A DNA stretch of 64,000 bases from Candidatus Nitrosotenuis uzonensis (lineage in GTDB: Archaea > Thermoproteota > Nitrososphaeria > Nitrososphaerales > Nitrosopumilaceae): NCBI RefSeq assembly GCF_000723185.1, contig NZ_CBTY010000006.1, positions 124,001 through 188,000 on the forward strand. The letters are read 5' to 3'. The notes under the pieces are model-generated. The model did not search any database, was not told the DNA's origin, and saw only the letters and a program-made list of their open reading frames with translations. Shown here one piece after another: positions 34,097 through 40,617 of the stretch (the stretch's first letter is position 1; each line of letters opens with the position of its first letter). Both the position numbers and the translations under genes were made by a program.

Positions 34097-34106
34097 TGAA
34101 ATTTCA
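34097..34106. promoter_or_regulatory. Palindrome between the divergent regulator and small membrane protein genes
   Basis: TGAAATTTCA is a perfect 10-base palindrome within a wider imperfect dyad GGTGAAA...TTTCATC (34089-34107). It sits in the roughly 90-base divergent promoter region and is a candidate operator for the winged-helix protein. Confidence 0.35.
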
Positions 34107-34140
34107 TCAAAGCCTAAATGCAAAAATTGTGTAATGGTAT

Positions 34141-34437
34141 ATGATGAACAAAATCACCATGATTGGATTTGTAGTTCTGTGCATGATTGCACTGCCGTCA
34201 GCTGTGTTTGCATACTCTGATGCAACAGCTGACAAATCCCTAGAGAGGGTGCTTGCAGCTCAAAAAGCAGTAGAGATTGCAAAACAGAACAAGGGAGCAG
34301 GATCTGGAACGCCCTATTTTGCACTGGAGGGGGTAGCCGGAGCATCCGCAATATCGGCTGCCGTATTTGGAGGAATCGGGGCCATATTCTTTCTGAAGGG
34401 AAGGAATGGAAGATACGTGGCACAGGGACGCGGATAA
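34141..34437 (+). CDS. Small secreted/membrane protein with GSGTP plus transmembrane tail
   Basis: The 98-residue protein has a signal peptide (MIGFVVLCMIALPSAVFA), a short helix (ADKSLERVLAAQKAVEIAKQ), then GAGSGTPYF followed by a second hydrophobic segment (GASAISAAVFGGIGAIFFL) and a basic tail (KGRNGR). The GSGTP-membrane-basic arrangement is repeated in the divergent regulator. Two tandem ATG codons are possible starts. No family is known to me; a sensor partner or substrate of a sorting/processing enzyme is possible. Confidence 0.68.
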   Translation: MMNKITMIGFVVLCMIALPSAVFAYSDATADKSLERVLAAQKAVEIAKQNKGAGSGTPYFALEGVAGASAISAAVFGGIGAIFFLKGRNGRYVAQGRG

Positions 34438-34461
34438 CCCTCCTATTTTTTGTATTTGTGC

Positions 34462-34899
34462 TTAACGTCTATGCTCTTTTGGAATATCAACTAAAGCCAT
34501 GTTAAAGACCTGCTTTAGTGTGCGTGACTTGCCATCCTTGAAGACATCCCCTGCACAGTATTTCATAGAAAATTCGGCCATGGCAAGTATGACTGGCTTT
34601 AGGGCAAGCCCTTTTTCCGTGACAGAGTATTCTACGCGAGGGGGTGTGCTCGGTATTATTTTGCGCTCAATTAGGCCGCTTTTTTCCATTTCCCGCAGCC
34701 TGGCAGAAAGCGTCTTTGGGTTTATCCCCTCAATTGACTCTAGGAGCTGGTTGAATCTGTTTTGGTTTAACAGGCCCATGTTACGCAGAATGTGTATGGT
34801 GAATTTTTTTCCTATTATCTTGAACGTGTTGTCAATTGGGCAGCACGTCATGATATCGCACACACCATCTTTGATGCATTTTTCGTATTCTTGTTGCAA
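34462..34899 (-). CDS. HxlR family transcriptional regulator
   Basis: The 145-residue protein is a DUF24/HxlR winged-helix regulator: CCPIDNTFKIIGKKFTIHIL at the start of the domain, NRFNQLLESIEGINPKTLS as the recognition helix, and PRVEYSVTEKGLAL as wing. Several N-terminal cysteines (CIKDGVCDIMTCC) could sense redox or electrophiles, as in other HxlR proteins. The start is a TTG at 34899. It is divergent from the SEC-C protein gene with a dyad in between. Confidence 0.88.
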   Translation of the reverse strand: MQQEYEKCIKDGVCDIMTCCPIDNTFKIIGKKFTIHILRNMGLLNQNRFNQLLESIEGINPKTLSARLREMEKSGLIERKIIPSTPPRVEYSVTEKGLALKPVILAMAEFSMKYCAGDVFKDGKSRTLKQVFNMALVDIPKEHRR

Positions 34900-34941
34900 C
34901 TTACCTCTTCCTCACTTGCTATCTGTATGGTTACTTTCCGA

Positions 34942-34949
34942 TTTAAATA
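34942..34949 (+). promoter_or_regulatory. TATA box of the SEC-C protein gene
   Basis: TTTAAATA lies 46 bases before the ATG at 34988, predicting a transcript with a leader of about 16 bases. The reverse strand reads TATTTAAA and may serve the HxlR gene. Confidence 0.4.
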
Positions 34950-34979
34950 CTTACCTTTGTATAGTAGCTATAAGGAAGT
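34949..34979. promoter_or_regulatory. Imperfect dyad, likely HxlR operator
   Basis: ACTT-CCTT-TATAG on the left mirrors CTATA-AGG-AAGT on the right around a central TAG, with two small interruptions. It covers the stretch between the TATA box and predicted start of the SEC-C gene, where bound protein would repress. Confidence 0.4.
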
Positions 34980-34987
34980 AATTAACT

Positions 34988-35326
34988 ATGGAATGTACAG
35001 CAGAATCATGCAAAATCGAAGGAATGCAGTCATGCGCCTGCGGCTCGGACAAGTCGTACGAGCAATGCTGCGGTTGCGACACAGATCCAATCGAGCATGC
35101 GATGGCAGCCTGGCATAAGGCATTCTTTGCAGCGCACCATGAGGCTCTTACTGAGAGGATGAGAAAGAGAATAGAGACAGCATACGGACCCACACTTGAC
35201 AAATCTGCGGACGCAGTATTTGAGGCAGTGGGAAAGGTGTGGAGCTCCATGCTCACCCAATCCGAGGCAAAAAAAGAACTCGCATCAAAGTTGCAGAAGA
35301 TATTTTCTGAAACAAGTAGGAGATAG
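34988..35326 (+). CDS. Small SEC-C motif protein
   Basis: The 112-residue protein carries a SEC-C zinc motif near the N-terminus (CACGSDKSYEQCCG), preceded by two more cysteines. A helical, charged remainder follows (FAAHHEALTERMRKRIE, KSADAVFEAVGKVWSS). SEC-C motifs bind zinc and interact with proteins or nucleic acids. It is probably controlled by the divergent HxlR regulator. A hairpin-type terminator begins within its last codons. Confidence 0.75.
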   Translation: MECTAESCKIEGMQSCACGSDKSYEQCCGCDTDPIEHAMAAWHKAFFAAHHEALTERMRKRIETAYGPTLDKSADAVFEAVGKVWSSMLTQSEAKKELASKLQKIFSETSRR

Positions 35327-35364
35327 ATAGTCCTATCCCCAACTGTCTCCTACTTTATTTTTTT
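35316..35364 (+). terminator. Hairpin plus T-run terminator overlapping the SEC-C stop codon
   Basis: GTAGGAGA (35316-35323) pairs perfectly with TCTCCTAC (35346-35353) and is followed directly by TTTATTTTTTTT. The left arm includes the last codons and stop of the SEC-C gene. The shape is that of a bacterial intrinsic terminator, though the T-run alone would suffice in archaea. Confidence 0.7.
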
Positions 35365-35445
35365 TCTAGGCTGATAATTAAAACAGAATATGCAAGTCGC
35401 ATTCTAGTATCAAGCAGTACAATATGTTGTTCAAGATTTGAACAA

Positions 35446-35694
35446 TTAACATATTGAAAACGTTACAAAATATGTCTGGTCTCTATATTTGAAATAAGAA
35501 TACGGTTTTCCGGTGGCGTTACCATATTGGCTCTCATATTGTTTGAGTAACCATTTCCCGTATTTGTCAAGATCGGATTCTGAGACACCAACTGACTCAT
35601 GAGTGGACACTCTGTCGGTTCCTATTAATGATATGGCACGTTTTATTATGGGAATTTTATCCAAGTCATCCTCACTTTGTGATTTTAGGTGCAT
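35446..35694 (-). CDS. Possibly truncated small protein, paralogous to the adjacent membrane-protein gene
   Basis: The 82-residue frame lacks a signal or membrane segment. Its sequence (DDLDKIPIIKRAI, then SDLDKYGKWLLKQYESQYG and YSYFKYRDQTYFVTF) matches the order of the neighbour at 35781-36179 (EDLKKAPKIQEVV, DKMEQYYQFLEEQYRQQIG, YGFLR). The N-terminal membrane anchor found in the neighbour is missing, and an in-frame TAG lies five codons upstream of the ATG. It is either a short paralog or a 5'-truncated remnant. Confidence 0.45.
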   Translation of the reverse strand: MHLKSQSEDDLDKIPIIKRAISLIGTDRVSTHESVGVSESDLDKYGKWLLKQYESQYGNATGKPYSYFKYRDQTYFVTFSIC

Positions 35695-35780
35695 TGATAA
35701 TGGGATCTAGGCTTACATAGATCTCCACATTCTGCCCACGTTCCACGGAAACAAAATCTCCTACAAGGTAACTTTTACCG

Positions 35781-36179
35781 TCATACTCTCAAAAAACCAT
35801 ACTGTTTTTGCCTTGGTGTGAATCCTATCTGTTGCCTGTATTGCTCCTCAAGAAACTGATAATACTGCTCCATCTTATCATAAGAAATATACTCACGGTA
35901 ATCATCGTTGAACTGGATCTTGCTCGAGGATTTTCTGACAACCTCTTGGATTTTTGGCGCTTTCTTTAGATCTTCATCTGTTAGAATTATCATGTCTTGG
36001 TATTCGGGATTGTCTTCAATGCGGCCCAGATCGCGCTCGGAAAGGTGGGTTACACCTATTGAGGCACATGAGGAACCTGTAAGAAACTGAAATATGGCAA
36101 GAGGGTTGAACATAAAGAATACCATCGCAGCTATGATGACAGCAATTATAGCTAGTATGAGGATTATTAACTTCTGCAT
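35781..36179 (-). CDS. Membrane-anchored small protein, probably frameshifted near its C-terminus
   Basis: The 132-residue frame starts MQKLIILILAIIAVIIAAMV, a membrane anchor, followed by a short extracytoplasmic domain (HLSERDLGRIEDNPEYQDM, EDLKKAPKIQEVV, ISYDKMEQYYQFLEEQY). It ends YGFLRV. Skipping one base there opens a 35-codon frame to 35672 (YDGKSYLVGDFVSVERGQ...). That frame aligns with the end of the paralog at 35446-35694 (YRDQTYFVTFSI), so the stop is probably the result of a single-base change. An ATG further upstream belongs to a separate, decayed gene. Confidence 0.55.
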   Translation of the reverse strand: MQKLIILILAIIAVIIAAMVFFMFNPLAIFQFLTGSSCASIGVTHLSERDLGRIEDNPEYQDMIILTDEDLKKAPKIQEVVRKSSSKIQFNDDYREYISYDKMEQYYQFLEEQYRQQIGFTPRQKQYGFLRV

Positions 36180-36180
36180 A

Positions 36181-36536
36181 CAACTATGATTTCTGCTAAA
36201 CCCTTCTGCAGATTGTCGTCTTATTCTACTTACATGCCTTACAATACTAGTCACTGAAATACATCCGTGCTGCCTTGAACATATGCTCAGGTGGGTTGAT
36301 TTTGTAGAGCCAACATATTCTGTCTTTAGCGTATTGATGTCTCCATCAAAGGAAAACGTTGGACTGGTCAGAACAAATCGCTGCGCCACGCCTAATGCAT
36401 CGTATTTTTCTTGCTCTTCCTGAGTTGTCAGTATTATAGTCACAGTGCTTTGCACTGGAAAAGTATGCTCCTAACACACCTGCAATAACAACTGCTATTG
36501 TTGCTGCAGTTATGGAGATTTTTTGTTTTTTGACAT
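36181..36536 (-). pseudogene. Decayed gene for a signal-peptide protein, two or more frameshifts
   Basis: From an ATG at 36536 (MSKNKK) the frame is lost at an A-run. One frame over it continues with a clear membrane/signal segment (ISITAATIAVVIAGVLGAYF). Near 36460 the sense returns to the first frame (VTIILTTQEEQEKYDALGVA, TSPTFSFDGDINTLKTEYVG), and near 36300 a third switch is likely (PPEHMFKA in another frame). The pieces resemble small secreted thaumarchaeal proteins with a SPTFxFDG motif. No intact frame spans the gene. Confidence 0.6.
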
Positions 36537-36703
36537 ATTCTTCACAATAGGATGATTTGCTAAAATTATAACCTTTGATTAAATTTGATTTTAACTGATG
36601 ACTTGCAAGGTAAAACACAGCACAGTGTTAATCTTGTGAGTGCAGTTGATACATCTTAGCTAAATTAAGAATCTATTTAATGGATCATTTTCTTCTTTAA
36701 GAC

Positions 36704-37243
36704 GTGCATAATTCCAACCCTGATAAAAAAAGCCAAGTTTGCACCTTGAGACTTCCAGCATCTCTGATTGCTGAGCTAAAAAAAGAATCAAACTATGAAA
36801 AAGTAAATTTCAATTCACTCGTACTAAAAATACTCTCAAATCACGTACTGTGGGGCAGATATGAAAGAAAAGTAGGACTGCTACCAATGACAAAACCGTT
36901 TGTGAATGCAGCAATACACCGACTGGAGGATAAGGAAATAATCACATTGGCAAAAGTAATTGAAAAGGAAACATTCTCAAACATTTTGCACTTTATGAAA
37001 AGGGATTACACCGTTAATGATTTCATAGAAATACTGCGTGCATGGCTTAATGTAGCGTGGATGCAGCACAACGTAGAACAGAATCAGGACTCGTATATTT
37101 TTACCATCCAGCATGAGCTTGGTGAAAAATGGTCGCTTTATGTCGAAACGCTGGTAAAAGAGTTATTTTATGACATAATTAACAAAAAATTAGAAATTAA
37201 ATCAAAGAGAGGAAACATAACACTGATCTTTCCAACAGAATAA
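36704..37243 (+). CDS. Ribbon-helix-helix-like DNA-binding protein with helical C-domain
   Basis: In the 179-residue protein, residues 10-50 fit a ribbon-helix-helix fold (QVCTLRLPASLIAELKKES strand plus helix, NFNSLVLKILSNHV second helix). The larger C-terminal domain is helical with several Trp and Phe residues and ends in a beta pair (KSKRGNITLIF). The start is GTG 36704. It is probably a regulator; the target and the C-domain ligand are unknown. Confidence 0.68.
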   Translation: MHNSNPDKKSQVCTLRLPASLIAELKKESNYEKVNFNSLVLKILSNHVLWGRYERKVGLLPMTKPFVNAAIHRLEDKEIITLAKVIEKETFSNILHFMKRDYTVNDFIEILRAWLNVAWMQHNVEQNQDSYIFTIQHELGEKWSLYVETLVKELFYDIINKKLEIKSKRGNITLIFPTE

Positions 37244-37382
37244 CTGTAATACAATGTAATGCTACTAGTATAAGTGCAAACAATTCCACGCTGATTTGTG
37301 ATAGAAGTTTCAAGTAATCGTGCAATTCTGCCGATGCTGACAGTATGCATCTCTTTCAGATTTACTTTGGGGGTAAGCCAAA

Positions 37383-37757
37383 ATGCCTCCGTCTAACAAA
37401 TTCTGTACTTCAATAAGCTGTATGGATGGAAGAATTCAACTTCCAATAATACACTGGCTCCAAGAAAAATACAATGTAGATTTTGTCGATACCATAACCG
37501 AGCCTGGCGTTGACAAGTTATTTTCTAATTCAACCAAGATGGAGGAAATTAAAGCCAAAGTATCGATCTCAGTGAACAAACACGGTTCAAAATTAATTCT
37601 AGTTTCTGGGCATCATGATTGCGCCGGAAATCCAGTTTCAAAAAACGAACATGTAAACCACATAAAGAACACTGTCAAAATAGTCGAATCTTGGAAATTG
37701 CCAGTCCAAGTAATTGGCGCATGGGTAAACGATGATTGGGAAATAGAAAGACTCTGA
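37383..37757 (+). CDS. Short beta-carbonic-anhydrase-like protein
   Basis: At 124 residues it is much shorter than standard beta-carbonic anhydrases (about 200). It keeps the zinc and catalytic pattern: Cys13-x-Asp15-x-Arg17 in SCMDGRIQLP and His77-x-x-Cys80 in SGHHDCAGNP. It would hydrate CO2 if active, or be a zinc-binding relative with another role. It is followed by tRNA-Leu and lies alone. Confidence 0.72.
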   Translation: MPPSNKFCTSISCMDGRIQLPIIHWLQEKYNVDFVDTITEPGVDKLFSNSTKMEEIKAKVSISVNKHGSKLILVSGHHDCAGNPVSKNEHVNHIKNTVKIVESWKLPVQVIGAWVNDDWEIERL

Positions 37758-37812
37758 TTCCACAGCATATTTCCAACTAGAAGATCTAATCCACTAATGC
37801 CATAACAGAATA

Positions 37813-37900
37813 TGGTGCGGGAGGTGGGATTTGAACCCACGAACCCCTAAGAGATAAGGGCCTAAACCTTACGCCGTTGACCGGGCTTGGCAACCCCCGC
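37813..37900 (-). tRNA. trnL: tRNA-Leu (anticodon UAG), CCA encoded
   Basis: This type II tRNA folds with acceptor GCGGGGG pairing CTCCCGC, anticodon stem TAAGG/CCTTA around TTTAGGC (anticodon TAG), a long variable arm and the T-arm GGGTTCAAATCCC. Discriminator A is followed by CCA in the DNA (37813-37815), unlike the other tRNAs here. The gene is divergent from the glmM-type gene. Confidence 0.93.
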
Positions 37901-37991
37901 AATGATGCTCAAATTCCACACAAACTTATTGCTTACCATTGGAAACCAGACACTGATAACGCACAAATCCAAGCAGTTCACAAAAAATTCA

Positions 37992-39341
37992 TTGGCCAGA
38001 CTGTTTGGAACAAACGGCATCAGGGGAGTATTCTTGGAAGACCTGACGCTAGAATTCGTTCACGACATATCATTAGCGATAGGCACGTTCTTCAGAAGGG
38101 GTCCCATACTGATAGGACATGACGGGAGAGACTCGTCTCCAGTACTGGCAAAGATAGTGTGCTCGTCTCTTAATTCGATTGGGATTGACTGCAAAATGGG
38201 CGGACTTGTACCCACTCCAGCATTAGAGTTTGCCACAAGGAATCTTGGCTATTCTGGCGGTATCATGATAACTGCCTCACACAATCCACCCAAATACAAC
38301 GGAATAAAACTTGCTGCAAGCGATGGCGTAGAAGTGTCAAGGGAGGATGAGCTTAGAATTGAGAAGATTTACTTTGCAAAAAAATGGAAAAAAGGATACA
38401 AGATAGGAAGAACAGATAGAGAGCCGCAGATTATCTCATCATATGTGAAAGGCATAGTATCTCACGTCAACTCCAAAAAGATCAAAGCAAGAAAATTCAA
38501 GGTAGTACTTGATCTTGGTAACGGTGCGCAGGCAGCAGCAGCTCCAATTCTGTGCAAAGAATTAGGCTGTAAAACCTTCCTACTAAATGAAAAAATTGAT
38601 GGGCAGTTTCCAGGCAGAGGCTCAGAGCCAACGCCATCGAACCTATCAAAGCTATCAAGTACGGTGTTAAACCACAAGGCAGATCTTGGGATCGCATTTG
38701 ACGGCGACGGAGACAGGAGCATATTCTGTGATGAAAAGGGACAGATCCTGACAGGCGACAGATCCGCACTTGTCCTGACAAACCATCTTTTGCAAAAAAA
38801 TCCAGGCTCCAAAGTGGTGACTTGCCTTAACTCCAGCAATCTCACAGAACAGATTGCGTCTATGACCAGCTCCAAAGTAATCAGAACAAAGGTAGGAAGC
38901 GTAGAGGTTTCAAGGAGAATGGTGCCAGAAAAGGCACTTGTCGGCTTTGAGGAAAATGGAGGATTCATGTATGGCAAGCACAACCAGGTCCGTGACGGCT
39001 CGATGACGTTAGCTTTGGCACTTGATATGCTCGCAAGCTCTGGCAGGAGCATGTCCGAAGAAATGGATCTGCTACCAAAATCATACACCACAAAGGACAA
39101 GTTTTCATGCACAAGAGAGCAGGCAAGAAAGGTAATATCTGAGCTCAAAAAGGAACACAAAAGATACGATACAACCGATGGAATCAAAATACTGCTAGGT
39201 AAGGAATGGATAATGGTCAGGCCAAGCGGCACAGAACCCATCGCCAGAATTTACGGCGAGTCAGACTCGCAGGAAAATCTCGAGCTTTTGATGAGCCGGT
39301 ACACCAAAAAAATAAAGTCCATTCTAGAACGAATACACTAA
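37992..39341 (+). CDS. glmM: Phosphoglucosamine mutase / phosphomannomutase family protein
   Basis: This alpha-D-phosphohexomutase interconverts 6-phospho and 1-phospho sugars for glycan precursors. It has RLFGTNGIRG at the N-terminus, the phosphoserine loop ITASHNPPKYNGIK, metal loop DGDGDRS, sugar loop EENGGFMYG and phosphate loop VRPSGTEPIARIY. The TTG at 37992 (449 aa) gives the usual family N-terminus; longer frames would run into the divergent tRNA. Glucosamine specificity is inferred. Confidence 0.88.
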   Translation: MARLFGTNGIRGVFLEDLTLEFVHDISLAIGTFFRRGPILIGHDGRDSSPVLAKIVCSSLNSIGIDCKMGGLVPTPALEFATRNLGYSGGIMITASHNPPKYNGIKLAASDGVEVSREDELRIEKIYFAKKWKKGYKIGRTDREPQIISSYVKGIVSHVNSKKIKARKFKVVLDLGNGAQAAAAPILCKELGCKTFLLNEKIDGQFPGRGSEPTPSNLSKLSSTVLNHKADLGIAFDGDGDRSIFCDEKGQILTGDRSALVLTNHLLQKNPGSKVVTCLNSSNLTEQIASMTSSKVIRTKVGSVEVSRRMVPEKALVGFEENGGFMYGKHNQVRDGSMTLALALDMLASSGRSMSEEMDLLPKSYTTKDKFSCTREQARKVISELKKEHKRYDTTDGIKILLGKEWIMVRPSGTEPIARIYGESDSQENLELLMSRYTKKIKSILERIH

Positions 39342-39395
39342 TAAAGCGATGCCCTAGAATCCTAGGAATGGAGATGATCCCTACGGGTGATATAA

Positions 39396-39773
39396 TTGGG
39401 TAAAGCTTACTATGTAAAATTTGAGACACCGGCGGACTTGGTAAATCCAATACTGGAGGCCGTGCGAGTGGCAGCACAAAGCGGCAAAGTAAGACGAGGA
39501 ACCAATGAAGCAACAAAGGCAATCGAGCGCGGAATAAGTAAGCTTATCGTAATCGCAGAAGACGTAGAGCCGCCAGAAGTCGTGGCACACCTACCAATAA
39601 TATGCGAGGAGCAGAACGCCGCATACGCCTTTGTGCCAAGCAAGCAAGAGCTTGGTAAAGCACTTGGAATCGACGTCACATCAGCTGCAGCTGCCATCCT
39701 AGATGCCGGTGATGCAAATCACATTGTTGAAGAGGTAATCTCTTCAATAAAGAAGCTTAAAGGTGGAAGCTAG
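39396..39773 (+). CDS. rpl7ae: 50S ribosomal protein L7Ae
   Basis: This 125-residue kink-turn-binding protein works in the ribosome, in C/D and H/ACA RNPs and in RNase P. GTNEATKAIERGISKLIVIAED is the signature and the VPSKQELGKALGI loop contacts the kink-turn. The start is a TTG at 39396. It is the first gene of the conserved L7Ae-S28e-L24e-ndk-infB operon. Confidence 0.96.
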   Translation: MGKAYYVKFETPADLVNPILEAVRVAAQSGKVRRGTNEATKAIERGISKLIVIAEDVEPPEVVAHLPIICEEQNAAYAFVPSKQELGKALGIDVTSAAAAILDAGDANHIVEEVISSIKKLKGGS

Positions 39774-39776
39774 TAA

Positions 39777-39992
39777 ATGAGCACTTCCCAGACAGAAGAT
39801 GTAGTGCCTGCAGAAGTAATACAAATTGTAGGCAAGACCGGAATCGCTGGGGAAATAACCCAAGTTAGAGTAAAAATTCTTGGAGGACGCGACAAGGGAA
39901 GAATTCTTACGCGAAACGTCAAGGGCTCAGTTAGAATGTCAGACATATTGATGCTGCGCGAGACAGAACGCGAAGCCAAGAAAATAAAGTGA
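39777..39992 (+). CDS. rps28e: 30S ribosomal protein S28e
   Basis: The 71-residue OB-fold protein includes the S28e signature ([32 protein letters not shown]). It starts three bases after the L7Ae stop. Confidence 0.96.
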   Translation: MSTSQTEDVVPAEVIQIVGKTGIAGEITQVRVKILGGRDKGRILTRNVKGSVRMSDILMLRETEREAKKIK

Positions 39993-39999
39993 TGAAATA

Positions 40000-40200
40000 A
40001 TGAGCTTAATCGTAAAACCATGTTCATTTTGCAACAGGCCCGTCTCAAAGGGTTCTGGCACCATGTTTGTAAAAAATGATGGAACCGTTTTGTGGTTTTG
40101 CTCCCCAAAATGCAAAAAGAACATGATGGTACTAAAGCGTGATCCGCGTACGCTCAAGTGGACCAAGAAATACCAAAAGGGCGGAATCATCAAAAAATAA
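40000..40200 (+). CDS. rpl24e: 50S ribosomal protein L24e
   Basis: The 66-residue zinc protein has CSFCNRPVSKGSGTMFVKND and WFCSPKCKKN supplying the four cysteines. It is third in the operon, seven bases after S28e. Confidence 0.96.
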   Translation: MSLIVKPCSFCNRPVSKGSGTMFVKNDGTVLWFCSPKCKKNMMVLKRDPRTLKWTKKYQKGGIIKK

Positions 40201-40209
40201 AAGATCAAA

Positions 40210-40611
40210 TTGGCAGAACAAACACTCTTCATAGTAAAACCTGATGCGGTGGCCCGCAAACTCGTAGGCCAGATAATTGCAAGATTTGAGAGCAAGGGAT
40301 TCAAGATCTTAAAACTGAAAATGTTTACTTTCACAAGGCCGCAGGCAGAAGAATTCTATTCAGTCCACAACACCAAGCCGTTCTTTGGCGAGCTAGTCGA
40401 GTTTATCACATCAGGGCCTGTCGTAGCTGCAGTGATAGAGGGCAACAATGCCGTTGCCACTACAAGGATAATGATAGGTGCAACCAAATCGTTTGAGGCT
40501 GCCCCTGGCTCTATACGCGGTGACTTTGGCCTCGGATTCTCGGACAATGTAATTCATGCATCTGACTCTAAGGAAAGTTTTGAAAAGGAAGCGAGGGTAG
40601 TTTTTCAGTGA
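40210..40611 (+). CDS. ndk: Nucleoside diphosphate kinase
   Basis: It transfers the terminal phosphate between nucleoside triphosphates and diphosphates. The 133-residue protein has [37 protein letters not shown] and the catalytic-histidine motif [15 protein letters not shown]. The start is a TTG at 40210. Co-transcribed with ribosomal genes, as in many archaea. Confidence 0.96.
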   Translation: MAEQTLFIVKPDAVARKLVGQIIARFESKGFKILKLKMFTFTRPQAEEFYSVHNTKPFFGELVEFITSGPVVAAVIEGNNAVATTRIMIGATKSFEAAPGSIRGDFGLGFSDNVIHASDSKESFEKEARVVFQ

Positions 40612-40617
40612 TCAGCC

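Noticed and set aside
37800-37905. Attachment site with an integrated element beside tRNA-Leu
   Set aside because: No second copy of the tRNA 3' end and no integrase gene is visible in the window.
38462-39241. 259-codon minus-strand open frame opposite the glmM-type gene
   Set aside because: Antisense shadow of a strongly conserved enzyme; composition is low-complexity Ser/Leu.
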